Assembly (NCBI RefSeq): GCF_002937075.1
Contig: NZ_NHSJ01000018.1
Coordinates: 37,928 to 101,927, forward strand
Direction of reading: 5' to 3'
DNA length: 64,000 nucleotides
Origin: Rhodoblastus sphagnicola
GTDB lineage: Bacteria; Pseudomonadota; Alphaproteobacteria; Rhizobiales; Beijerinckiaceae
How positions within the stretch are numbered: position 1 is the stretch's first letter; each line of letters opens with the position of its first letter. This document shows, one piece after another, positions 39,146 through 47,016 of the stretch. The position numbers were made by a program, and so were the translations under genes. The notes under the pieces were generated by a model that was given only the letters and a program-made list of their open reading frames with translations, did not search any database and was not told where the DNA came from.

Positions 39146-39774
39146 GGCGATCCTCAAGAATGAATTGAGTTTTGGTCCAACCGCGATTCCCGGCTGCGCG
39201 AGCGCAGGGTCGATGAACCCTAACGTTGGTATCGCGCTGCGTCAACCCAATCCAGACAAAGTTGATGCGATCCCGCAAGATTTCCAAGGAGATGGACAGA
39301 ACATATTGAACCCGAAGACCCCTTAAAGCTTATTTCTATTGAAATCAGCAATATAAATAAACAATCGCCCGCAAACGCATCATCGGGCGTCGCCATGCAA
39401 TAGGACCGCGATGCGCTTCAAGGCAAATTAATTTCCAAAAACTTTTGGGTCTGTCGCAGGGTTCGCCTTTCGTTGCCTGCCCCTGCCGACCCATTCGCCT
39501 GGGCCAAAAAAAACGCGCGGTCGCCTGCCGGTCTCTCCGGCCGGGACAAGATCATGGCTGCGCCGTTCCTCGTCAATCCGCCGAAACGCGCCGGGCGGCC
39601 CTTTCAATTGACGGATCGACCGTTTGCCACGATAGGTGAGGCTCGGACTGCTTCCCCCGCCACATCGATTCCTCCTCTTTCAAGGCGTTGGCGCGTTCCC
39701 GAACGTCCGCCCGAACAGGCGTCGCGCGGGGACGGGAGGGTGCGCGGGGCGGCGAACACAAGGATTTCGGATTG
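39146..39774. other. 629-base gene-free control region of the secreted protein and Hsp70 genes
   Basis: This gap is between the divergent secreted-protein gene and the Hsp70-like gene. The half nearest the secreted protein is AT-rich for this genome (AATATAAATAAACAA near 39350, TTAATTTCCAAAAACTTTTG near 39428), which suits a strong promoter. CGCCCG/CGGGCG arms around 39366-39390 can form a hairpin. I see no convincing coding region. Proline/Arg-rich open frames here look like antisense shadows. Confidence 0.5.
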
Positions 39775-41049
39775 ATGAACCCGATCGCCATCGGCGTCGA
39801 TTTCGGGACGACCAACAGCGTCGTCGCCATAGCGGACGCCTCCGGCGCCGTCGTCGCGCGGCGCTTCGACACGCCCGCCGGGCCGGTGGACGCCTATCGC
39901 TCCGCTCTGCTGTTCTTTCGCGAGGGCCGCCCGCCCCACGCCAAGGTGCGGCATGTTTCGGGACCGGCGGCGCTGGATCGCGCGCTGGACATCGACGGCG
40001 AGCATCGCTTCCTGCAATCGCTGAAAACCTATGTCTCCAGTCCGGCGTTCCAGGACACGCGGCTGTTCGGCAAGAAATTCCTGATCGAGGATCTCATCGG
40101 CGTCTTCCTCGCCGACATCCTGCCGGCCGAGCTGTCGCGCCTGCCCATCGTCTCCGGGCGACCGGTGGTGTTCGCCGGCGAGCGCGCCAACGAGACGCTC
40201 GCGCTGGAGCGCATGACGGCCGCCTATCGCAACGCCGGCGTCGAGACGGTGGATTTCGCCTATGAACCGTTCGGCGCCGCTTATACTTATGGCCGCACGC
40301 TGACCCGCCCGGAAACGGTTCTCGTCGCGGATTTCGGCGGCGGCACCAGCGATTTCTCGGTGATGCGCTTCAATCCCGCCGGCGGCCGGCTGGAGGCCAA
40401 CGCCCTGTCCCATGCCGGCGTCGGCGTCGCCGGCGACACGTTCGACTTCCGCCTCATCGACAATCTGGTTTCGCCGCGACTCGGGCGGAACTCGGTCTAT
40501 CGGTCCTTCGAGAAACAGTTGCCCATGCCGGCGCGCTATTATGCCGCCTTCGCGCAATGGCACAAACTGTCCCTGCTCAAGAGCGCCGACACCATGGCGC
40601 AATTGCGCCGCCTCGCCAAGGACGCCGAGAAGCCGGAAGAGATTGAGCATCTCATCGAGATCGTCGATCACGATCTCGGTTACGAACTCTATGTCGCGGT
40701 TTCCAAACTGAAGGCGCAACTCTCGGCCAGCGACCACGCGCCGTTCCGGTTCGCCGCCGGTGGACTGTGCATCGAAACGGAGGTCGCGCGCGCGGATTTC
40801 GAGCGCTGGATCGCCGAGGACGTGGCGAGCATGGAGGCGACGGTCGATCTGGCGCTGGAACGCGCGGGCGCCGTTCCCGACGACATTGACGCGGTTTTCC
40901 TGACGGGCGGCACGTCCTTCGTTCCCGCCGTGCGAAATCTGTTCGCAAGCCGGTTCGGCGCGGACAAACTCAGGTTTGGCGACGCTTTCGCGTCGGTCGC
41001 CTGCGGCCTCGCCCTGGTCGCCGCCGACCGCGCGCGCCAGTCGGACTGA
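39775..41049 (+). CDS. Hsp70-family ATPase, YegD-like
   Basis: A 424-residue actin-like ATPase of the DnaK superfamily. It lacks the substrate-binding half found in DnaK. Phosphate-1 is IAIGVDFGTTNSVVAIADAS, connect/phosphate-2 VLVADFGGGTSDFSVMRF, and the adenosine site AVFLTGGTSFVPAVRNLFAS. It resembles YegD-type orphan Hsp70s whose clients are unknown. The ATG at 39775 comes directly before these motifs. There is no DnaJ or GrpE gene nearby. Confidence 0.87.
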   Translation: MNPIAIGVDFGTTNSVVAIADASGAVVARRFDTPAGPVDAYRSALLFFREGRPPHAKVRHVSGPAALDRALDIDGEHRFLQSLKTYVSSPAFQDTRLFGKKFLIEDLIGVFLADILPAELSRLPIVSGRPVVFAGERANETLALERMTAAYRNAGVETVDFAYEPFGAAYTYGRTLTRPETVLVADFGGGTSDFSVMRFNPAGGRLEANALSHAGVGVAGDTFDFRLIDNLVSPRLGRNSVYRSFEKQLPMPARYYAAFAQWHKLSLLKSADTMAQLRRLAKDAEKPEEIEHLIEIVDHDLGYELYVAVSKLKAQLSASDHAPFRFAAGGLCIETEVARADFERWIAEDVASMEATVDLALERAGAVPDDIDAVFLTGGTSFVPAVRNLFASRFGADKLRFGDAFASVACGLALVAADRARQSD

Positions 41050-41142
41050 AACGGCGCGGCGGCTTCGGCCGGCGCCATGTCAAGCGCCCGCGTTCGTGGC
41101 AAACTGCGGAGTCGGGCGGAAAGCCCGACAAGGGGTGAACCC

Positions 41143-42438
41143 ATGACCTTCGAGCCACGCGCCCTCCTCAAACGCATGTTCGACGCGGCGATTGAAGCCG
41201 CGCAGCCCGCGCGCTGCGTCCCCCCTCACCTGCCCGCGCCGCCGAAGGGACGGCTCATCGTGCTCGGCGCCGGCAAGGCCTCGGCGGCGATGGCGCGCGC
41301 GGTCGAAGCCAACTGGCCGGGCGAATTGTCGGGCCTGGTGGTGACGCGCCATGGCTATGGCGTGCCCTGCGCGCGGATTGACATCGTCGAGGCCGCGCAT
41401 CCCGCGCCGGATCGGGCCGGTCTCGACGCCGCGCGCCGCATCGCCGAAATCGCCGCCGCCGCCGGCCCCGACGACACCGTGCTGTGCCTGATCTCCGGCG
41501 GCGGCTCCGCGCTGATGGCTCTGCCCGCGCCGGGCCTGACGCTGGAAGACAAGCAGGCGGTCAGCCGCGCGCTGCTGGCGTGCGGCGCCAGCATTTCCGA
41601 GATCAATTGCGTGCGCCGCCATCTGTCCGGCGTCAAGGGCGGCCGGCTCGCCGCGCTGGCGCATCCGGCCAAGGTGGTGTCGCTGCTGATTTCCGACGTT
41701 CCCGGCGATGTTTTGTCCGACATCGCCTCGGGACCGACCGTTCCCGACGCCACCACCTGCGCCGACGCGCTGGATATTTTGAACCGCTACGGCGTCGAGA
41801 TGTCGCCGGCTGTGCGCGACCTGCTCGAAAGCGGGCGCGGCGAATCGGTCAAGCCGGACGATCCCCGCCTGCAAAACATCGAAACCCACCTGATCGCGAC
41901 GCCGCAAATGGCGCTGGAGGCCGCCGCCGAGGTTGGCCGCGCCGCCGGCCTGCCCGTTCACATTCTCGGGGATTCCCTTGAAGGCGAGGCGCGCGAGGTC
42001 GGCGCCGTCATGGCGGGCGTCGCGCGCCAGATCGCGCTGCGCGGACAGCCTTTTGAGCCGCCCTGCCTGCTGCTGTCCGGCGGCGAGACCACCGTCGCCG
42101 TGCGCGGCGGGGGACGCGGCGGACGCAATGTCGAATTCCTGTTGGCGCTCGGCATCGCGCTGAACGGCCTCGATCATGTCTGGGCGCTCGCCGGCGACAC
42201 CGATGGCGTCGACGGGGTGGAGGAAATCGCCGGCGCGATCCTCACGCCCGACACGATTTCCCGCGCCTGGAAGGCGGGCGTTCGCCCCAGGGACGCGCTG
42301 GACGACAATGACGGCCACGGCTTTTTCTCCGCGCTCGGCGATTCCGTCGTCACCGGACCGACGCTGACCAATGTCAACGATTTCCGCGCGATTCTCATTG
42401 GCGCCCCGGCCGAGACCGCGCCGCGACCAAAACACTGA
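41143..42438 (+). CDS. Glycerate 2-kinase (MOFRL family, GckA/TtuD type)
   Basis: It phosphorylates D-glycerate to 2-phosphoglycerate, feeding lower glycolysis or the serine cycle. The 431-residue protein has LIVLGAGKASAAMARAVE, the nucleotide-region VLCLISGGGSALMALPAPG, the hinge segment INCVRRHLSGVKGGRLAALA, SLLISDVPGDVLSDIASGPT and the C-terminal MOFRL domain (GGGRGGRNVEFLLALGIALN, then AGDTDGVDG). The ATG follows AAGGGGTGAACCC. It stands close behind the Hsp70-like gene. Confidence 0.92.
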   Translation: MTFEPRALLKRMFDAAIEAAQPARCVPPHLPAPPKGRLIVLGAGKASAAMARAVEANWPGELSGLVVTRHGYGVPCARIDIVEAAHPAPDRAGLDAARRIAEIAAAAGPDDTVLCLISGGGSALMALPAPGLTLEDKQAVSRALLACGASISEINCVRRHLSGVKGGRLAALAHPAKVVSLLISDVPGDVLSDIASGPTVPDATTCADALDILNRYGVEMSPAVRDLLESGRGESVKPDDPRLQNIETHLIATPQMALEAAAEVGRAAGLPVHILGDSLEGEAREVGAVMAGVARQIALRGQPFEPPCLLLSGGETTVAVRGGGRGGRNVEFLLALGIALNGLDHVWALAGDTDGVDGVEEIAGAILTPDTISRAWKAGVRPRDALDDNDGHGFFSALGDSVVTGPTLTNVNDFRAILIGAPAETAPRPKH

Positions 42439-42560
42439 GCGACGCCAGCCCAAGGACTCGCCGCCGCGCCGATCATCAAGATGGGTTCGCGCAATGCGCC
42501 GACCCGGTTCGATCCGGGGTCCGTGACTTCAAGAATACAGAAGAGGCGCGCGCGGTCGTG

Positions 42561-42941
42561 TTCCCTTCTCCCCTTGCGGGAGAAGGTGGCGCGAAGCGCC
42601 GGATGAGGGGGGCGCCTGCCGGAGAAAAACGCCTTTGTCCTTGCGGTTGAACCCCTCATCCGACCCCTTCGGGGCATATGCGCTCGGTTAAGCGCTGGCA
42701 GGCTGCGGCAAAAGCCGTGGACCGCCCTCGTGCTTCGAGACGGCTCCTTCGGAGCCTCCTCAGCATGAGGGCTACTGGATTGATTCCATTGAGCCCCTCA
42801 TGCTGAGGAGGCGAGCGAAGCTCGCCGTCTCGAAGCACGAGGGGATCAACCCACGAAATTCTCGGCAGGCGCCAAGCTTAACCTAGCGCCTATGCCCCTT
42901 CGGGACTCCCTTCTCCCGCAAGGGGAGAAGGGAGTCCCAGC
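42561..42941. repeat. Cluster of family A and B dispersed repeats in a gene-free gap
   Basis: Between the glycerate kinase (ends 42438) and the next gene lie family A half-pairs at 42561-42610 and 42651-42678, a paired family B element at 42717-42846, and another A hairpin at 42898-42941 (TTCTCCCGCAAGGGGAGAAG). The region 42439-42560 holds no feature I can identify. This is the densest repeat site in the window. Confidence 0.8.
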
Positions 42942-43059
42942 TCGGCTGCCGCTCTACTCGTTCACCCGATTGCCCTGGCCGGTGACGTGAAACTGCTTGA
43001 CGCAGCGCCGAAAAACTTCGAATCGATCAGGATCGATTTGACTGAGAACGCGGACAAAC

Positions 43060-43120
43060 CCGCAGACCGCCTTCGTGCTTCGAGAGGCGACCTCCGCTCG
43101 CGTCTCAGCATGAGGGCTAG
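43060..43120. repeat. Family B repeat at the start of the AbrB-type gene
   Basis: The sequence ACCGCCTTCGTGCTTCGAGA, then GCGTCTCAGCATGAGGGCTA, matches family B. The ATG used for the next gene (43110) is the ATG inside CAGCATGAGG, so the repeat supplies its first codons. Confidence 0.65.
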
Positions 43121-44183
43121 TTTCTTGTTCCCGCCACAGCCAAAACTGTTCGGATGGGCCGCGCTCGTCGGCCTTGCCGCCGCGCTGACCGCGCTGCTGC
43201 GCCATTTCGGCATCCCCGCCGCCTTCATGATCGGGCCGATGATCGCCGCGATTGTCGTGGCGACGCGCGGGGAAACGCTTGAGATCGCCGAGCCGCTCTC
43301 GGCTGTCGCGGAGGCCGTGGTCGGCTGCCTGATCGTCGGCTTCATGCCCGCCGATTTCCTGCACGCCTTGCTGGAGCGCTGGCCCCTGTTCGGCGTCGGC
43401 GTGGCCTTCGTGCTCGCGGCGAGCAGCCTGCTGGGTTTTGTCCTGATGCGGCTGCGCCTGTTGCCCAGCTCCACCGTCGTGTGGGGCCTCAGCCCCGGCG
43501 GCGCGACGGTGATGACCGTGCTGGCCGACCATCACGGCGCCGACGCGCAACTCGTCGCCTTCATGCAATATACGCGGGTGCTGATCATCACCCTCTCCTC
43601 GGCCGCCTTTGCGCATTTTCGCGCAATCGGGACGCAAGCGGCGGAGACCGCCGCGCCGGCCGCGCCGGATGTCTGGGCGTGCCTGCCCGCCCTCGCCATC
43701 GTCCTGTTCGCCGTGGGTTTCGCGCGGATGCGTTGGTTTTCCGGCGGTCCCATCGTGCTGGCGCTGGTCGCGGCGGTTTTCGCCAAGCAGGGTTTTGGCG
43801 CGACCATCGACCTGCCGCCCTGGCTGTTCGCCTGCGCCTATGCCTTGATCGGCGCGCGCATCGGCCTGCGTTTTACCCGCGCCCTGCTGCTTTATGCGCT
43901 GCGGCGCCTGCCGGCGATCATGGTCGCGACGCTTGCGCTGATCGGGCTTTGCGCCGGGCTGGGACAGGCGCTGGTCGTCTTCTGCGGGCTGGACCCGTTG
44001 ACGGCCTATCTCGCGACCAGCCCCGGCGGCGCGGATTCGATCTCGATCATCGCCGCAACCAGCCCGGTCGACCGGTCGTTCGTCGTCACCATGCAGACGC
44101 TGCGCCTGTTCGCGGTGCTGCTGGCGGGGCCGGCGATGGCGCGTTTCGTCGCCACGCGATCCGGCCCGCCCGCGCCGCCCTGA
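43110..44183 (+). CDS. AbrB-family membrane protein (AbrB duplication domain)
   Basis: A membrane protein of about 357 residues with some 9-10 helices in two similar halves. The first half holds LRHFGIPAAFMIGPMIAAIV, AVAEAVVGCLIVGFMPADFL and LLPSSTVVWGLSPGGATVMT. The second has VVFCGLDPLTAYLATSPGGA and DSISIIAATSPVDRSFVVTM. The repeated 'SPGGAxxM/S' motif is the hallmark of this family (often mislabelled ammonia monooxygenase or AbrB regulator). Its substrate is unknown. The ATG at 43110 comes from a dispersed repeat, so the native start may have been replaced. The gene is immediately upstream of an IclR-SMP30 fusion in the same direction. Confidence 0.82.
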   Translation: MRASFLFPPQPKLFGWAALVGLAAALTALLRHFGIPAAFMIGPMIAAIVVATRGETLEIAEPLSAVAEAVVGCLIVGFMPADFLHALLERWPLFGVGVAFVLAASSLLGFVLMRLRLLPSSTVVWGLSPGGATVMTVLADHHGADAQLVAFMQYTRVLIITLSSAAFAHFRAIGTQAAETAAPAAPDVWACLPALAIVLFAVGFARMRWFSGGPIVLALVAAVFAKQGFGATIDLPPWLFACAYALIGARIGLRFTRALLLYALRRLPAIMVATLALIGLCAGLGQALVVFCGLDPLTAYLATSPGGADSISIIAATSPVDRSFVVTMQTLRLFAVLLAGPAMARFVATRSGPPAPP

Positions 44184-44228
44184 AGCCTGTTCGGCGAATT
44201 GGGGAAAAACGCGAGACACCACCGGGAT

Positions 44229-44247
44229 CATCTCATATGGTGAGATG
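44229..44247. promoter_or_regulatory. 19-bp inverted repeat before the IclR-SMP30 gene
   Basis: CATCTCATATGGTGAGATG has perfect seven-base arms (CATCTCA/TGAGATG) around a five-base centre and ends 11 bases before the ATG at 44259. It suits an IclR-type autoregulatory operator. It could alternatively act in mRNA as a hairpin over the ribosome site. Confidence 0.5.
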
Positions 44248-44258
44248 AACCCACGAGG

Positions 44259-45926
44259 ATGGCCACGAGAATGGCGATGACAGCAGCGGAGGCCGCCGCA
44301 AGGCGCGACGACAAGGCCAGCGCGCATGGCACGGCGCTGATCACCAAGGCCTGCGACATTCTCGATCTGGTCGGCGGCTCCGCCGGGCCGGTCGGCGTCC
44401 AGGACCTCGTGGAGGCCACCGGCCTGGCGAAATCCACCCTCTATCGCATCGTCTCGGCGCTGACCGCGCGCGGGCTGCTGCGCTCCGACGTCGACGGTCA
44501 CGGTCTGGCGCTCGGCTACCATTTCCTCGATCTCGCGCAAAACGTCTGGGCCTATCCCGATCTCGTCACCACCGCGTCGATGGAGCTGCGCCACCTGCGC
44601 GACATGACCGGGGAAACCGCCTATCTCGCCGTGCTTTCGGGCCACGGCGTGGTGTCGATGGCGAAATACGTCGGCGCGCACGCCAACAGTTCGATGACGC
44701 CGCTCGGCGTGTCGAAACCGCTGCATTGCACCAGCCAGGGCAAGGCGATCCTCGCCTTCCTGCCGCAGCGCAAAGCGGATCGCCTGATCGAGGGCCTGCG
44801 CTTCGAGGCGTGTACGCCGCACACCATCACCCATCCCGACCTGCTGCGGCGTCAGCTCGACATCATCCGCCAGCGCGGCTTTTCCGTCGACGACCAGGAA
44901 ATCGTCCTCAACGCGCGCTGCGTCGGCGCGCCGGTTTACGACGCCGAGGGGCGCTGCGTCGCCGCGATCAGCGTCGCCGGGCCGTCCTATCGCATGACGC
45001 TGGAGCGCATCGAACAACTTGGCCCCGAACTGATCGACGCCGCGCGCCGCATCGGCGCCGCGCTGGTCCGCCGCCTGCCCGCGATCGAGCCGAAACGCGC
45101 CAATGGCTGGAGCGGCAGCGGCGAAGCCTCCTTCCACGGCGGCAATCCGTTCTGGTCGGCGCGGGACAAATGCCTGTACTGGGCCGACCGCCTCGCGCCC
45201 GTCGTTTACGCCCTGGCCGAGGGCGGCCAGCCGCGCCTGCGCGCGACCCTGCCGACGCCGATCCAGGCGCTCGGCCCGGCCCCGGAGGGCGGGGTGATCG
45301 TCGCGTGTCAGGAGGGCTGGTTTCGCCTCAGCTCCGCTTGCGAAGGGCCGGTTCCCGTCCGCGCGGATTGCCCGCCCCCCAGCGTGATGCGCGCCGCGCC
45401 CGACGGGACGCTCTGGGTCGCGGTCAACGCAGGCGACAAGGCGGAGATCGGCGTGCTGTCGCCGTCGCTGGGTTTCGCCAAAGTCTGGACCGTGACCGGC
45501 GACATCGACGACCTCGTCATCGCTCCCGATTCGAACAAGATTTTCGCCGCCGACGGCCAGCGCGGACTCATTCACGAATTTTGCGCCGGGCGCGCCACGC
45601 CGCATATTCTCGCGCGGATCGCGCGCGGATCGGGCGAGCCGCGCGGCATCGCGCTCGACGCCGACGGGCGGCCGTGGGTGGCGCTGTGGGACGGCTGGAG
45701 CCTCGCCCAGCTCGACGAGGTCGGCGAAATCAGCGGCGTGCTGGCCCTGCCCGTCCCGCGCCCGACCGGCCTCACCTTTGGCGGCGCCGACGGCAAAACC
45801 CTGTTCGTGACCACCGCGCGGCTCGGCCTGTCGCGCGACATTCTCGAAAACGCGCCCCTGTCCGGGCGCCTGCTCGTCCTCGGCGGGGCGAGGGACAAGA
45901 AAGCGCCCGAGGCGCAAGAGGCTTGA
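44259..45926 (+). CDS. IclR-family regulator fused to an SMP-30/gluconolactonase-like propeller
   Basis: A 555-residue two-part protein. Residues about 24-82 form the IclR winged helix (ITKACDILDLVGGSAGPVGV, then LVEATGLAKSTLYRIVSALT). Residues about 100-270 form the effector domain (TAYLAVLSGHGVVSMAKYVG, RRQLDIIRQRGFSVDDQEIV). From about 285 the sequence becomes an SMP-30/gluconolactonase-like beta-propeller (GEASFHGGNPFWSARDKCLY, SGEPRGIALDADGRPWVALW) ending near 545. The propeller may sense or hydrolyse a lactone ligand. ATGs at 44259 and 44271 are both possible. Its neighbours are the AbrB-type membrane protein and the amidohydrolase. Confidence 0.87.
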   Translation: MATRMAMTAAEAAARRDDKASAHGTALITKACDILDLVGGSAGPVGVQDLVEATGLAKSTLYRIVSALTARGLLRSDVDGHGLALGYHFLDLAQNVWAYPDLVTTASMELRHLRDMTGETAYLAVLSGHGVVSMAKYVGAHANSSMTPLGVSKPLHCTSQGKAILAFLPQRKADRLIEGLRFEACTPHTITHPDLLRRQLDIIRQRGFSVDDQEIVLNARCVGAPVYDAEGRCVAAISVAGPSYRMTLERIEQLGPELIDAARRIGAALVRRLPAIEPKRANGWSGSGEASFHGGNPFWSARDKCLYWADRLAPVVYALAEGGQPRLRATLPTPIQALGPAPEGGVIVACQEGWFRLSSACEGPVPVRADCPPPSVMRAAPDGTLWVAVNAGDKAEIGVLSPSLGFAKVWTVTGDIDDLVIAPDSNKIFAADGQRGLIHEFCAGRATPHILARIARGSGEPRGIALDADGRPWVALWDGWSLAQLDEVGEISGVLALPVPRPTGLTFGGADGKTLFVTTARLGLSRDILENAPLSGRLLVLGGARDKKAPEAQEA

Positions 45927-45987
45927 CGATCGCCCTGTTCAGCGCGCTCGCCTCGGGGGCGGGTTTTTGCCCGCGAATTGAGGGACC

Positions 45988-47016
45988 ATGCACATCTTCT
46001 ATTCCGAGCGCCACATCCGCCGGGACGCGAAAACCGAACTCTCCAACGGGCGGCTGGTCGCGCCTTACGAATGTCCGGCGCGCGCCACCCTGATTCTGGA
46101 TCGCCTGCGCCAAGCCAGGCTCGGCGAGATTTTCGCGCCACGCGAGTTCGGGCTGGCGCCGGCGCTGCGCGTCCATGACGCCGATTATGTCGCCTTTCTC
46201 GAATCGGCCTGGCGCGAATGGACCGCCGCCGGCCATGAAGGCGAAGCCATCCCGATGGTGTGGCCGACAAACCGCGACCGCGCGCGCCGACCGGAGGCGA
46301 TCGGCGGCAAGCTCGGCTATTACGCGCTCGCCGCCGACACCTCCTTCACCGAGGGAAGCTGGGAGGCCGCGCAAGCCGCCGCGCAGGTCGCCCTGAGCGG
46401 GGCCGACGCGCTTGCCCAAGGCGGGCGCGCGGCCTTTGCTCTGTGCCGGCCGCCGGGCCATCACGCCGCCCGCGATCTGTTCGGCGGCTATTGCTTCCTC
46501 AACAACGCCGCCATCGCCGCGCGTTTCCTGCGCGACCACGGCGCGGCGCGTTGCGCGGTGCTGGATGTGGATTTCCATCACGGCAATGGCACGCAGGACA
46601 TTTTTTACCACAGCGGCGACGTCCTGTTCGCCTCGCTCCACGGCGATCCCCGCCAGGCCTTTCCTTACTTTTCGGGCTATGCCGATGAAACCGGCGCGGG
46701 CGCCGGCGAAGGGGCCAACGCCAATTATCCCTTGCCGCGCGGCGCGGGCTGGACGGATTACGAGGCCGCGCTGTCCGACGCGCTGAAAAGAATCGCGGAT
46801 TTCGGCGCGGACGCCCTGGTCGTGTCGCTCGGCGTTGACGCCTTCGCGGGCGACCCGATCAGCTTCTTCACGCTGGGTTCGGCGGATTTCACCCGCATGG
46901 GCGAGCGGATCGGCGCCTTGCGGCTGCCCACCCTGTTCGTGCTGGAAGGCGGCTATGCCGTCGCCGAAATCGGGATCAACGTCGTCAATGCGCTGACCGG
47001 CTTTCAGCAGGCCTGA
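45988..47016 (+). CDS. Acetylpolyamine amidohydrolase-like (histone deacetylase fold)
   Basis: A zinc-dependent deacetylase of 342 residues. It opens MHIFYSERHIRRDAKTEL. Around residue 153 it has ALCRPPGHHAARDLFGGYCF (catalytic His pair), then CAVLDVDFHHGNGTQDIFYH (zinc Asp/His, near 192) and a second zinc Asp in LVVSLGVDAFAGDPI. The C-terminal LFVLEGGYAVAEIG carries the conserved Gly-Gly-Tyr. This pattern is that of bacterial acetylpolyamine amidohydrolases such as AphA. The substrate is not certain. Its last 13 bases overlap the convergent pta gene. Confidence 0.9.
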   Translation: MHIFYSERHIRRDAKTELSNGRLVAPYECPARATLILDRLRQARLGEIFAPREFGLAPALRVHDADYVAFLESAWREWTAAGHEGEAIPMVWPTNRDRARRPEAIGGKLGYYALAADTSFTEGSWEAAQAAAQVALSGADALAQGGRAAFALCRPPGHHAARDLFGGYCFLNNAAIAARFLRDHGAARCAVLDVDFHHGNGTQDIFYHSGDVLFASLHGDPRQAFPYFSGYADETGAGAGEGANANYPLPRGAGWTDYEAALSDALKRIADFGADALVVSLGVDAFAGDPISFFTLGSADFTRMGERIGALRLPTLFVLEGGYAVAEIGINVVNALTGFQQA

